Positions 8,585 through 17,742 are shown, counted from the first letter of the stretch. The stretch: 64,000 nt of DNA from Pedobacter steynii (GCF_001721645.1 NZ_CP017141.1:5580001-5644000), one strand, 5' to 3'. The notes: generated from the letters alone by a model not told the origin. Numbers and translations: made by a program.

Positions 8585-9184
8585 GTGTTATTTAATAGAC
8601 CCAAAGGTTATACCGAATCAGAATTGCTGGATGAAATTGCAGGGGGCAATGAATCTGCATTTAACCTGTTATACGAAAAGTATGCAGGTAAGGTATATAC
8701 TATGGGCATCAAATACCTCAAATCCCCCTTCCTTGCTCAGGATGCCGTACAGGAAATCTTTGTGAAGGTATGGAACAACAGGGCGCAATTGCCTCAGCTG
8801 AACAGTTTTCCTGCCTGGTTGACGACCATTTCCAGAAACCAGCTCATCAATGAGCTTCAAAAACAGATTCCAATGGAAACCCTGGAAACCTTTCATCCGG
8901 ATGAAACAGATGTAGCTGGCCCCTCCGCAGGTAATGATGTGGATTTCCGCGAGCTGGAACAACTGATCCGAAAAGGCATCGAAAGCCTTCCACCGCGTCA
9001 GCAGCAGATCTATAAACTCAGCCGGGAAGAAGGATTAAGCCATAAACAGATCTCGGAACAACTCAGCATTTCCTATGATGTGGTCAGGGAACACATGAGC
9101 AAGGCCCTTAAGAATCTCCGGATATTTTTGGAAAGCAATTACCGCTATATGCTATTGATATGGCTGTTTTCCAGAAATAATTAA
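8585..9184 (+). CDS. ECF RNA polymerase sigma factor (FecI-like, Bacteroidetes type)
   Basis: 199 residues. Sigma region 2 covers roughly residues 25-92 (AFNLLYEKYAGKVYTMG, DAVQEIFVKVW) and region 4 roughly 130-182 (LPPRQQQIYKLSREEGLSHK, then the helix-turn-helix SISYDVVREHMSKALKNLR). A short hydrophobic C-terminal tail is typical of this Bacteroidetes family. The only usable start near the conserved N-terminus is a GTG at the foot of a hairpin. The anti-sigma gene follows after 55 bases. Such pairs normally control a neighbouring TonB-dependent receptor, which is missing here. Confidence 0.9.
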   Translation: MLFNRPKGYTESELLDEIAGGNESAFNLLYEKYAGKVYTMGIKYLKSPFLAQDAVQEIFVKVWNNRAQLPQLNSFPAWLTTISRNQLINELQKQIPMETLETFHPDETDVAGPSAGNDVDFRELEQLIRKGIESLPPRQQQIYKLSREEGLSHKQISEQLSISYDVVREHMSKALKNLRIFLESNYRYMLLIWLFSRNN

Positions 9185-9239
9185 AAAAAATAAAAAGGCA
9201 CCCCCACAACTTTTCTTTTTAACTGTCTATATTATTGTA

Positions 9240-10439
9240 ATGACACCAGAAACATTTAAATCACTTTTAGCAGGTCACCATTCCGGTACCCTGACTGCAC
9301 AGGAAAAGCAACAGCTTCTATCGCTATTGCATGACCCGCAGTACCAGGAAGAGCTGCAAGGTCTCTTTACAGAAGATTTATCTGATGAGGATTTTCAGGT
9401 TACGGCCAGAAAAGAAGAATTGGATATGGTTTATGAGCGTATAAAATTGCAAACCACGGTTCAGGAGCCAAAGGTAATTTCTCTGCGTCCGCTAAGATGG
9501 GCAGCAGCAGCTGTTGTGCTGATTTCGGTAACCGTTGGTGCGTATTACCTGAACTCAAAATACAATAAGGAAGTCCTTCCGTTGGAATTTGCCGGTCAGA
9601 AAGGAGAGTACATTAAACCTGGAGGCAACAAAGCAATACTGACTTTATCCGATGGTTCTCATATTGCTCTGGACGATGTGGCCAATGGTGAAATTGCAAA
9701 AGAATCAGGTGTTCAGATTACAAAAACTGCAGACGGGAGATTACTTTATGCTGCCCGTCCGGGATTGAGCCATGTAAAAGTCGGATACAATAGCATTGCC
9801 ACGCCAAAAGGGGGGCAATACCGCATTGCACTTCCGGATGGAACCATGGTTTGGCTAAACGCCGCTTCATCTCTGAAATATCCATCCGCATTTGTGGGTA
9901 AAGAAAGAAAAGTTGAACTCAGCGGAGAAGCTTATTTTGAAGTGACAAAAAATAAAGCCATGCCTTTTATGGTAAAAACCAGGCAGCAGGAAGTGGAGGT
10001 ATTGGGAACTCACTTCAATATCAATGCGTATGATGATGAACACGGCGTGAAAACAACGCTGATTGAAGGAAGTGTAAAAGTGAAACTCCCTTCCAATAAA
10101 TCAGTACTGCTTAAACCTGGAGAACAAGCTGAAGTCTTAGCAGATATAAAGGTGAGCCCGGTGGATGCCAATGCCGTTATAGATTGGAAACAAGGCTTGT
10201 TTTGGTTTAATGATGAAAGTATTTTCAGCATCATGCGTCAGTTTTCAAGATGGTATAATATTGAAGTAGAATATAGGGGAGATGTGAGCAATATCCGTTT
10301 CGGCGGGCAGGTATCGAGGATGAAAAATTTATCTCAGGTCCTCCGGATTATGGAGCTCACAAGATCCGTAGAGTTCAAAGTGGTAGGAAACAAAATTATC
10401 GTGATGCCGTATACTTCAAAAAATGAAAGACAAGACTAA
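9240..10439 (+). CDS. FecR-family anti-sigma factor
   Basis: 399 residues. A cytoplasmic N-terminal part (about 1-82) is followed by one membrane helix (about 83-103, RWAAAAVVLISVTVGAYYL). Next comes a periplasmic FecR domain with the diagnostic TPKGGQYRIALPDGTMVWLN motif, and a C-terminal DUF4974 segment (SIMRQFSRWYNIEVEYRG). It is expected to hold the upstream sigma factor at the membrane until a TonB-dependent receptor signals. No receptor follows; instead there are about 116 non-coding bases and then a DsbD module, so the target genes may lie elsewhere. Confidence 0.92.
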   Translation: MTPETFKSLLAGHHSGTLTAQEKQQLLSLLHDPQYQEELQGLFTEDLSDEDFQVTARKEELDMVYERIKLQTTVQEPKVISLRPLRWAAAAVVLISVTVGAYYLNSKYNKEVLPLEFAGQKGEYIKPGGNKAILTLSDGSHIALDDVANGEIAKESGVQITKTADGRLLYAARPGLSHVKVGYNSIATPKGGQYRIALPDGTMVWLNAASSLKYPSAFVGKERKVELSGEAYFEVTKNKAMPFMVKTRQQEVEVLGTHFNINAYDDEHGVKTTLIEGSVKVKLPSNKSVLLKPGEQAEVLADIKVSPVDANAVIDWKQGLFWFNDESIFSIMRQFSRWYNIEVEYRGDVSNIRFGGQVSRMKNLSQVLRIMELTRSVEFKVVGNKIIVMPYTSKNERQD

Positions 10440-10555
10440 TAATTTATAAAGAGTACCAACCTGTATGTCGGCTTTAAGCACTTCATTAGTAATTAAAGAT
10501 AACCACGATATATATAGTAATACATAAGTTTACATACACATAAAAAAACAACAAC

Positions 10556-11002
10556 ATGAAAAACCTATTCTTATTTGCTGTCGGATTACTTTTCAGCATG
10601 ACCGCCAGCAGCCAGATTTTAAAGCCGGTAAAATGGAGCTATGCAGCAAAAAAAACTTCTAAAACGGAAGCGACGCTATACCTTAAAGCAACAGTAGATG
10701 AAGGCTGGCACCTGTATTCCCAGAATATCCCTGATGGCGGTCCGGTAAAAACATCTTTCAAATTCAGTCCGGCAAAAACCTATAAGCTGAGTGGTAAAAC
10801 TACAGAACCAAAACCGATTGTTAAGTTTGAAAAAGCTTTTGACATGAATGTAGGTTATTTTGAGAACTCAGTAATCTTCCAGCAAAAAATCAAATTGACT
10901 GGTGCAAATGCAACAGTTAAAGGCACTTTGGAATATATGGTTTGTGATGATTCTCAATGCCTTCCTCCAGAAACAGTTGAATTTTCTATCCCGGTAAAGT
11001 AA
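10556..11002 (+). CDS. Separate DsbD N-terminal (alpha) domain protein, periplasmic thiol carrier
   Basis: 148 residues with a signal peptide cleaved near SSQ (residue 20). The mature part has the immunoglobulin-like nDsbD fold signature, including WHLYSQNIPDGGP and the paired cysteines C130 and C135 in VCDDSQCLPP, the equivalent of the C103/C109 pair of E. coli DsbD. In E. coli this domain is fused to the membrane part; here it is a gene of its own ending 7 bases before dsbD. The inferred job is to take electrons from the membrane domain and hand them to periplasmic acceptors. Confidence 0.85.
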   Translation: MKNLFLFAVGLLFSMTASSQILKPVKWSYAAKKTSKTEATLYLKATVDEGWHLYSQNIPDGGPVKTSFKFSPAKTYKLSGKTTEPKPIVKFEKAFDMNVGYFENSVIFQQKIKLTGANATVKGTLEYMVCDDSQCLPPETVEFSIPVK

Positions 11003-11009
11003 GCAGAAA

Positions 11010-12701
11010 ATGACTTTAAATAATTATCAGACGAGCATAAAAATGCTCGTCCTGGGACTACTCATGCTTTTTGGTTCGGTAACTACTGGTTATTCGAGAC
11101 AGGCAGATACCTCCCTGGCGGACATAGAATTTACTGAAATTAAACCAGATAGCGGCACTAAAGATAGTGTTACAGCTACAGTAGTAACCAAGGCAAAAGA
11201 CAGCGCTGCTGCCCCTGTTGCGGATGCGGATAAAGCCCTGCTCAAAAAGGAAGAAAAGCAGAGTCTGACCGGAATTTTTATTGCGGGCTTCATTGGCGGT
11301 CTTGCCGCACTATTGATGCCTTGTATCTTTCCCATGCTCCCCTTAACGGTTAGCTTTTTTACTAAAGGAAGTCAGACTAAAGGGAAAGCAGTCAGCAGGG
11401 CCATGTTTTACGGCTTCTCTATCATCGTGATCTATGTGGTTTTAGGATTACTGGTGACCGTACTCTTCGGTGCTGATGCCCTGAACAGTTTGTCGACCAA
11501 TGGAATTTTCAACTTCCTGTTCTTTATTTTGCTGTTGATCTTTGCCATATCTTTTCTGGGCGCATTTGAAATTACCCTGCCATCTTCCTGGGTAAATAAA
11601 ATGGATGCCAATTCTGATAAAGGCGGACTGGCAGGATTATTCTTTATGGCGGGTACACTTGCCCTGGTTTCCTTTTCCTGCACCGGTCCGATTATCGGAA
11701 CTTTACTGGTTCAGGCGGCAACGAGTGGCGCATTATTAGGACCGGCAATCGGTATGTTCGGTTTTTCTTTTGCCCTGGCTATTCCTTTTGCGTTGTTTGC
11801 GATGTTCCCATCCTGGTTAAGTGCATTACCTAAATCGGGCGGCTGGTTAAACAGTGTAAAGGTAGTACTGGGCTTCCTGGAATTGGCACTGGCGATGAAA
11901 TTTTTAAGCAACGTAGACCTTGCATACCATTGGAACTGGTTCGACAGAGAAGTCTTTCTGGTACTTTGGATTGTCATCTTCGGACTGATGGGAATATACC
12001 TGCTGGGGAAACTTAAATTCTCCCACGACAGCCCGGTTAATTTTATTTCTGTTCCCAGGTTGCTGATCGCTATCATCGTATTGTCTTTCACCGTTTACAT
12101 GATTCCAGGGTTGTGGGGAGCACCATTGAGATCAGTATCTGCATTTCTGCCTCCTCAGGCTACTCAGGATTTTGACTTATATACTGCCACATTAACCGGC
12201 AACTCTTCCGGTCCTGCGGAAAAACACAAGGAGGGGCCTCATAAATATGCAGACATCTTCCATGCGCCCTTAAACCTGAACGTATTCTTCGATTATGAGG
12301 AAGGAATGGCTTATGCCAAAGAGGTGAATAAGCCGGTGATGATCGATTTTACCGGTCATGCCTGTGTGAACTGCAGAAAAATGGAAGCGAATGTATGGCC
12401 GGATAAATCCGTATTCAGTAAACTCAATAACGATTATGTAATCATTCAGTTATATGTTGACGATAAGACTGAGCTGGCGGAGAAGGAAAAGTTTAAATCA
12501 AAATTCAGCGGTAAAGCAATCAACACTATTGGAAATAAATGGAGTGATTTCCAGGCAGCGAGATTCAATTCGAATTCGCAACCGTTTTATGTTCTGCTTG
12601 GGCATGACGGCCAGCTGCTGAGCCCACCTACAGGTGCAAATTACAATGCAGAGGAATACCTTGAATTCCTCAATAATGGCTTAAAAACTTTTCATAAATA
12701 A
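11010..12701 (+). CDS. dsbD: Thiol:disulfide interchange protein DsbD (membrane and thioredoxin domains)
   Basis: 563 residues. After a signal and a low-complexity linker, the eight-helix beta domain starts near residue 85. It contains the redox cysteines C105 (LMPCIFPMLPL) and C224 (SFSCTGPIIG). The C-terminal gamma domain, from about residue 425, is thioredoxin-like with C452-V-N-C455 in GHACVNCRKME. The protein moves reducing power from cytoplasmic thioredoxin to the periplasm. The alpha domain that is normally at the N-terminus is encoded by the gene immediately upstream, so the two should work as one system. A terminator follows at 12732. Confidence 0.93.
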   Translation: MTLNNYQTSIKMLVLGLLMLFGSVTTGYSRQADTSLADIEFTEIKPDSGTKDSVTATVVTKAKDSAAAPVADADKALLKKEEKQSLTGIFIAGFIGGLAALLMPCIFPMLPLTVSFFTKGSQTKGKAVSRAMFYGFSIIVIYVVLGLLVTVLFGADALNSLSTNGIFNFLFFILLLIFAISFLGAFEITLPSSWVNKMDANSDKGGLAGLFFMAGTLALVSFSCTGPIIGTLLVQAATSGALLGPAIGMFGFSFALAIPFALFAMFPSWLSALPKSGGWLNSVKVVLGFLELALAMKFLSNVDLAYHWNWFDREVFLVLWIVIFGLMGIYLLGKLKFSHDSPVNFISVPRLLIAIIVLSFTVYMIPGLWGAPLRSVSAFLPPQATQDFDLYTATLTGNSSGPAEKHKEGPHKYADIFHAPLNLNVFFDYEEGMAYAKEVNKPVMIDFTGHACVNCRKMEANVWPDKSVFSKLNNDYVIIQLYVDDKTELAEKEKFKSKFSGKAINTIGNKWSDFQAARFNSNSQPFYVLLGHDGQLLSPPTGANYNAEEYLEFLNNGLKTFHK

Positions 12702-12731
12702 CTGAAAAGTCTAGGTTAATAGTTAATTAGT

Positions 12732-12768
12732 AAAAACGATGGTCAGTGGATGCTCGCCATCGTTTTAA
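12732..12768 (+). terminator. Terminator after dsbD
   Basis: Perfect stem AAAACGATGG / CCATCGTTTT with a 14-base loop, ending in a T run. Confidence 0.75.
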
Positions 12769-12848
12769 AATATCATCCAACAGGTAAACACCATAAATAA
12801 CCTGTTCCGGTATAAAGGAAAAATATATCTAAAACCAATTTATAACTA

Positions 12849-15383
12849 ATGAAAAGAATAAGTTTGATCACACTGGTGCTTTTAGTCGCCGGTTTTCAGG
12901 GTTTTACTCAACGAAATCCAAAGAAAAATGCAGCTCCGGCACAAGGCCCGGCTGCAAACCCGAATGCGGTTAACCGTCCGCCTGCAGGAAACGGACCTAA
13001 GCCTTATGCAGAAGTGATCACTGCTAAAGCAAAAACAGACAAAGGACTGTTTAAAGTACATAACGTAGAAGACCGTTACTTCTTCGAAATCCCGGATTCA
13101 CTATTAAACAGAGATATCCTGATCGTCAACAGGATCAGTAAAGCTGCCGCCGGCAACCGTTCTCAGATGATGGGTTATGGGGGCGACCAGATTGGCGACA
13201 ATGTGATCTCCTTTCAAAAAGGACCTGCAAACAAATTATTTATAAAAAGCATTTCTTATGGCGAACGTTCTCAGGATACCACTGCTCAGGGATTGTATAA
13301 ATCAGTAATGAACTCCAATGTTCAGCCACTGGTGGCTTCATTTGACATCAAAGCACTGGCTAAAGACTCCGTTTCAGGAGCTAAAGGTGTCGTGATTGAT
13401 GTAACTGAATACATGAATAGCGACAATGAGATTTTCTTTTTTGATCCGCAGGTAAAAAAAGCATTGTCTTTAGGTGGGATGATGGCCGACAGGAGTTATA
13501 TCAAAGAAATCAAAGCCTATCCACTCAACATTGAGATCCGTACTTTGAAAACTTATTCCAAATCGGCCCCTCAGATGCCAGGTGGAATGCCTTCCGCAGG
13601 AAGTGCTACACCAGCGACTTATGAACTGAACAGTTCTATGGTCCTGCTGCCTTCCTCACAGATGAAAGCCCGGTATTTTGACCCCCGTGTAGGTTATTTC
13701 GCAACCGGATTTGTAGACTTTGACTCGAACCCGCAGGGAGTAAAGAACCTTTCCCTGATCACGAGATGGAGATTAGAGCCTAAAAACGAGGATGTAGAGA
13801 AATACAAAAGAGGGGAACTGGTAGAGCCTAAAAAACAAATCATTTATTACATCGACCCTGCGACCCCTAAAAAATGGGTGCCTTATCTGATTCAAGGCGT
13901 AAACGACTGGCAGATTGCTTTTGAGAAAGCAGGATTTAAAAATGCTATTGTAGCCAAAGAAGCACCGGCAGATCCTGCATGGAGCCTGGAAGATGCCAGA
14001 CATAACGTAATTGTGTACAAACCATCAGATATTCCTAATGCAAGCGGACCACATGTACATGATCCACGTACCGGTGAAATTCTGGAAACTCATGTTAACT
14101 GGTATCATAATGTAATGCTGATCCTCAGGAACTGGTACCTGATTCAGGCGGCCGCGGTAGACCCTGCAGCCAGAAAAATGACTTTTGATGATAAGCTGAT
14201 GGGAGAACTGATCCGTTTTGTCTCTTCACATGAAATCGGTCATACCCTTGGACTTCGGCATAACTTTGGCTCCTCAGCTACCGTACCTGTAGAGAAATTA
14301 AGGAACAAACAATGGGTGGAGAAAAATGGACATACACCTTCAATTATGGATTATGCCCGTTTCAATTATGTCGCTCAACCAGAAGACAACATCAGCTCTA
14401 AAGGAATTTTCCCAAGAATCGGAGATTACGATTTATGGGCAATAGAATGGGGTTATAAATGGATGCCTGAATTCAAAGGCCCTCAGGAGGAACTGGCCAG
14501 CTCTAACCAATCCATTATCAAGCGGACTTCTTCAGACAAACGCCTTGTTTTTGGAACAGAGAGCGATTCCAATGATCCGCGCAACCAAAGCGAAGACCTC
14601 GGCGACAATGCGATGCTGGCTTCTTCTTATGGAATCAAAAACCTGAAACGCATTTTGCCCAATCTCCTGACCTGGAGTAAAGAGCCTAATGAAGGTTATC
14701 AGAATGCGAAAACCTTATATTCTGAGTTGGTTGGGCAATATGGCCGCTATATGGGACATGTGGTTAAAAATATAGGAGGGATCTATTCCACTCCAAAAGC
14801 GGTAGAAGAAAGTGGTGCTTCTTTTGTTGCAGTTCCATATGCCACGCAAAAGGAAGCAATGACCTTTTTAAATACACAGTTATTTACCAGCCCAACCTGG
14901 TTAATTAATAAAGAATTGATTGAACGTACAGGAGTTAACCCTGTTGACGTTTTTCAGGGGATTCAGAAAAGCACATTAAACAGGCTGCTGAATGCCGGTA
15001 ATATTGGCAAACTAATCAATGCAGAGGTAATGAGTGGTGCCAAAGCCTATACCGCAGAGAATATGTTTGCCGACCTTAAAAGCGGAATCTGGTCTGAGCT
15101 ATACAGCCATAAAAACATCGACGTATACAGAAGAAACCTTCAGAAAGCTTATGTTGACAACCTGAGCAAGCTCCTGGTAGCGCCGGCAGCAAGTCCCGGA
15201 GCTTTCCCTGGAATGAGGTCAGCTGACCCAACCAGTACAGATGTATCCAGCATTGGCCGCGCACATATGGCTGGCTTAGCTAAAGATATCCGTCTTGCCA
15301 TACCTGCCGCTACCGGTATGAGTAAATATCATTTACAGGATTTATTGGTGCGCATCAACAACGCGTTGAACCCGAAATCCTAA
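12849..15383 (+). CDS. Exported zinc-dependent metalloprotease (DUF5117/DUF5118/DUF4953)
   Basis: 844 residues with a signal peptide (MKRISLITLVLLVAGFQGF). It shows the standard order of this Bacteroidetes family: a short DUF5118 near residues 45-95, DUF5117 through about residue 290, then the catalytic region with H461-E-I-G-H-T-L-G-L-R-H471, the HExxHxxGxxH zinc motif of metzincins. The downstream SIMDYARFNYVAQPED contains the Met-turn type SIMDY. It is full length with all zinc ligands intact. The substrate is unknown; the protein should act in the periplasm or at the cell surface. It stands alone, between the dsbD terminator and a bidirectional terminator. Confidence 0.93.
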   Translation: MKRISLITLVLLVAGFQGFTQRNPKKNAAPAQGPAANPNAVNRPPAGNGPKPYAEVITAKAKTDKGLFKVHNVEDRYFFEIPDSLLNRDILIVNRISKAAAGNRSQMMGYGGDQIGDNVISFQKGPANKLFIKSISYGERSQDTTAQGLYKSVMNSNVQPLVASFDIKALAKDSVSGAKGVVIDVTEYMNSDNEIFFFDPQVKKALSLGGMMADRSYIKEIKAYPLNIEIRTLKTYSKSAPQMPGGMPSAGSATPATYELNSSMVLLPSSQMKARYFDPRVGYFATGFVDFDSNPQGVKNLSLITRWRLEPKNEDVEKYKRGELVEPKKQIIYYIDPATPKKWVPYLIQGVNDWQIAFEKAGFKNAIVAKEAPADPAWSLEDARHNVIVYKPSDIPNASGPHVHDPRTGEILETHVNWYHNVMLILRNWYLIQAAAVDPAARKMTFDDKLMGELIRFVSSHEIGHTLGLRHNFGSSATVPVEKLRNKQWVEKNGHTPSIMDYARFNYVAQPEDNISSKGIFPRIGDYDLWAIEWGYKWMPEFKGPQEELASSNQSIIKRTSSDKRLVFGTESDSNDPRNQSEDLGDNAMLASSYGIKNLKRILPNLLTWSKEPNEGYQNAKTLYSELVGQYGRYMGHVVKNIGGIYSTPKAVEESGASFVAVPYATQKEAMTFLNTQLFTSPTWLINKELIERTGVNPVDVFQGIQKSTLNRLLNAGNIGKLINAEVMSGAKAYTAENMFADLKSGIWSELYSHKNIDVYRRNLQKAYVDNLSKLLVAPAASPGAFPGMRSADPTSTDVSSIGRAHMAGLAKDIRLAIPAATGMSKYHLQDLLVRINNALNPKS

Positions 15384-15404
15384 ATTATTTATTATATGGC
15401 ATTC

Positions 15405-15457
15405 AAAAGGGCCATCTTTGATTTAGTGTAAAAACTAAGTCAGAGATGGCCCTTTTT
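15405..15457. terminator. Bidirectional terminator between metalloprotease and peroxidase genes
   Basis: AAAAGGGCCATCT and AGATGGCCCTTTTT form a strong stem, with inner complementarity (TTTAGT/ACTAAG) and T runs on both strands. It serves the metalloprotease on + and the AhpD-like gene on -. Confidence 0.85.
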
Positions 15458-15460
15458 AAA

Positions 15461-15907
15461 TCAGGCTTTTTCCAACGCAGGTTTCAGATGAGTACTGATC
15501 GCAATCCTGTTCCAGGAATTAATGGTGATGATTGCCATCAGGATTTCCGACAACTGGATCTCATCAAACAATTCCGCAGCGCGTTGGTAAGTGTCTTCAG
15601 ATACACCTGTTGGGATTAACGTAACTTCCTCTGTCAATGCCAGAATGGCCTTTTCTTCTTCAGTAAAAAATGAGGTATCTCTCCAGGCACTTAAGGTATA
15701 GATACGTTGTTCGGTTTCCCCGTATTTCCTGGCATCTCTGGTATGCATATCCAGACAAAAAGCACACCCGTTTATTTGTGAAGCCCTGATTTTGATCAGT
15801 TCTTTATGAGTTTTACTAAGGGAACTTTCATTTAAAAAATTCTCCAGTGCATACATGGCCTGATAGGCTTTAGAGTTTACCTTTTGAATATTGATTCTAT
15901 CTTTCAT
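15461..15907 (-). CDS. Carboxymuconolactone decarboxylase/AhpD-like peroxidase family protein
   Basis: 148 residues from the ATG at 15907 (the longer frame begins with TTG at 15934). The core motif INGCAFCLDMHTRDAR has the CxxC pair and the histidine of the AhpD/CMD family, whose members reduce peroxides through a cysteine pair or serve as carboxymuconolactone decarboxylases. The family is all-helical and usually oligomeric in the cytoplasm. The motif is complete. The gene follows a Crp/Fnr-type regulator by 65 bases on the same strand, a pairing common in Bacteroidetes, which suggests stress-controlled expression. Confidence 0.88.
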   Translation of the reverse strand: MKDRINIQKVNSKAYQAMYALENFLNESSLSKTHKELIKIRASQINGCAFCLDMHTRDARKYGETEQRIYTLSAWRDTSFFTEEEKAILALTEEVTLIPTGVSEDTYQRAAELFDEIQLSEILMAIITINSWNRIAISTHLKPALEKA

Positions 15908-15972
15908 TTTGCTGATGTTTAAATTTCTATTCAAATGTCAGCATAAAATGGCTCGAAAAAACTTAACCTGGA

Positions 15973-16557
15973 TTAAGAAATCTTTTTGACTTTCCTCGCC
16001 CTGATTTTACTCAGAAACTCCGGGGTAAAGCCAAGATAGGAAGCAAGCATGTATTGCGGTACCCTCTGGACGAATTCGGGAAAAGCGGTACTAAACAGGT
16101 GATACTGGGCTTCCCTGGACATCGTATAATTGATTTTTGTACGCACCTGACTGGCCGCATAGGCACGTTGCAGGATCAGACGGAAATACCTTTCCAGTTT
16201 AGGTACCAGCTCAAAAAGACTATCCTGTATTTCTTTATCAAAGGCAATCACTTCAGATGCTTCGACAGCCTGAATCTGAAACTCAGAAGGAACTTTATTC
16301 TCCAGACTGTTGTAATCACTGATCCACCAGTTCTCAATCGCAAACTGAGTCGTCTGTTCTGCTCCTTTATCATTGAAAAAGTATAACCTCAGACAGCCTT
16401 TCACGATGAAATAACTGGAGCGGCAAATCTTCCCCTGACTTAAAACAATCTCTTTCTTTTTCAGTTGCAGGTATTTCAGCTTTTGAGCGATGAGGGCTTC
16501 TTCGTTCTGATCTAAAGAAACATACCTGCTGATGTGCTGTAGAAGTGGGCTATACAT
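15973..16557 (-). CDS. Crp/Fnr-family transcriptional regulator
   Basis: 194 residues. Residues about 30-120 form a cyclic-nucleotide-binding beta roll (SQGKICRSSYFIVKGCLRLYFF). The C-terminal part has the truncated helix-turn-helix of the Bacteroidetes branch (VPQYMLASYLGFTPEFLSKIRARK). The effector is unlikely to be cAMP, because the phosphate-binding RxS cassette is not evident. It lies upstream of the AhpD-like gene on the same strand and 26 bases downstream of the L,D-transpeptidase-fold gene, so all three may share a transcript. Confidence 0.88.
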   Translation of the reverse strand: MYSPLLQHISRYVSLDQNEEALIAQKLKYLQLKKKEIVLSQGKICRSSYFIVKGCLRLYFFNDKGAEQTTQFAIENWWISDYNSLENKVPSEFQIQAVEASEVIAFDKEIQDSLFELVPKLERYFRLILQRAYAASQVRTKINYTMSREAQYHLFSTAFPEFVQRVPQYMLASYLGFTPEFLSKIRARKVKKIS

Positions 16558-16583
16558 GAATCGAATTTCAGAGCAAGATACGA

Positions 16584-17387
16584 CTAAATACTCATCATAG
16601 TCGTATCCGGCAACCTTTCATCGCTCAGTCTGCTGGTATCATTGGCTGCATATAGTGCCGCAACATGTTCATTCAGATATCTTGAAGTATAATAATGATC
16701 GGTCACATTGATAAACAAAACCGTACCACCTTCAATGGTGTTAATTACGGTATTTGCCAATTCCGGTGCTACTGCCGGGCATCCCTGACTGCGGCCAAGC
16801 CTTCCCAGGGCATTAATCGTTCCCTGACTCACATAATCTGCTCCGTGAACCACGATAGACCTTCTGCGGGCATTTGAATTGAAACCTTCATCCATTCCGT
16901 CCAGACGTAAAGACTTTCCATGCTGCCCCCTATAAACCTCTGCTGTTAAGTAAAATCCAATACTGCTTTGAAAGGATTCATTCAGGTTGGAAAAGCGGGT
17001 TGCTTTATCGCTTCCACTTCGCTGTCCATGAGCCACCCAGGTATTGAGTAACAGCTTCTTTTTGTCCAGATCAATAATCCAGAGACGCTTGCTTGTACTG
17101 CTCAGGTCGAAATCTGCAATTGTCAGAATCGACTTGTCCGCAGACACCTGTCCTGACTTCTTAAGGTTATAAAATCCGGTAATGGCTTTTTCAAAAACTA
17201 ATGGGGTTAATCCGCTTTCAGCAAGATGTGCCGAACGGTAAATATCGCTGACGTGCCTGTTGTACAAACTGTCTTCAGTTGGAATAATAACTGATTTAGT
17301 TGGGGGAGTTACCGGCTCCCGGCTCATCATGGTGAAGGCAACTGTCATCGTAATAAATCCTGCTCCACCAAAAAGGTATTTCATCAT
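16584..17387 (-). CDS. Murein L,D-transpeptidase catalytic-domain family protein (YkuD_2 type)
   Basis: 267 residues; hydrophobic N-terminus MKYLFGGAGFITMTVAFTMM acts as signal or anchor. The catalytic region shows IVVHGADY and the active-site loop GRLGRSQGCPAV, giving the His and Ser-x-Gly-Cys of L,D-transpeptidase-like enzymes. The family is exported and is thought to act on peptidoglycan, but the precise reaction of the YkuD_2 branch is poorly known. A second in-frame ATG lies three bases later, so the start could be 17384. It is divergent from lanB across a 355-bp region. Confidence 0.85.
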   Translation of the reverse strand: MMKYLFGGAGFITMTVAFTMMSREPVTPPTKSVIIPTEDSLYNRHVSDIYRSAHLAESGLTPLVFEKAITGFYNLKKSGQVSADKSILTIADFDLSSTSKRLWIIDLDKKKLLLNTWVAHGQRSGSDKATRFSNLNESFQSSIGFYLTAEVYRGQHGKSLRLDGMDEGFNSNARRRSIVVHGADYVSQGTINALGRLGRSQGCPAVAPELANTVINTIEGGTVLFINVTDHYYTSRYLNEHVAALYAANDTSRLSDERLPDTTMMSI

Positions 17388-17742
17388 AGAATCGGGTTTT
17401 AGTTATTAAGTACTTTTCTCCAATAGGCTTTACGTTTAAACGCTAAAATATTGATTAATTGATGTTTATGTATAAATTTACCATGCTATTACTTTCTCAT
17501 GACTGAACTATCTTAATAGGATATAAACGTCATGTCAAATTATCCCCGATGATGTTCTTCTTAAGAATTATGATGTTTTTTTTCCTGGGTCATCCTCAAA
17601 GAAAATTTTGTTTCATCTTTTGTTTCTATAAAAGACTGAAAGTAGGACAAAAGGTTTAATACCGTGGTTTATTTCGCGTAATAGATCGGCTTGTTTACGT
17701 AATAGATTTTGTTCCGGCTCTAATCAGCAGGAAATTGTACAT
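17388..17742. other. 355-bp divergent intergenic region upstream of lanB
   Basis: AT-rich, between the L,D-transpeptidase-fold gene and lanB. The only structured element I see is the pair of direct repeats at 17677-17707. Small frames such as the one at 17549 (36 codons, hydrophobic, few Ser/Thr) do not look like RiPP precursors. No tRNA or terminator is visible. Confidence 0.6.
17677..17707 (+). promoter_or_regulatory. Direct repeats CGTAATAGAT with 21-bp period, likely LytTR-type binding site upstream of lanB
   Basis: CGTAATAGAT occurs at 17677-17686 and again at 17698-17707, identical over ten bases and exactly two helical turns (21 bp) apart. The second copy ends 36 bases before the lanB ATG. 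LytTR regulators such as AlgR and ComE bind pairs of 9-10 bp direct repeats with this kind of spacing, and a LytTR gene lies 4.9 kb downstream. A related pair with the same 21-bp period precedes the candidate precursor gene. Confidence 0.65.

Noticed and set aside
8669..8962. Minus-strand frames inside sigma, pump, LanB and other long genes
   Set aside because: Antisense shadows of clearly coding sequence, with no domain content.
17549..17659. 36-codon frame upstream of lanB as an alternative precursor
   Set aside because: Strongly hydrophobic (many Met and Phe), only two Cys and almost no Ser/Thr, no leader-like Lys-rich start.
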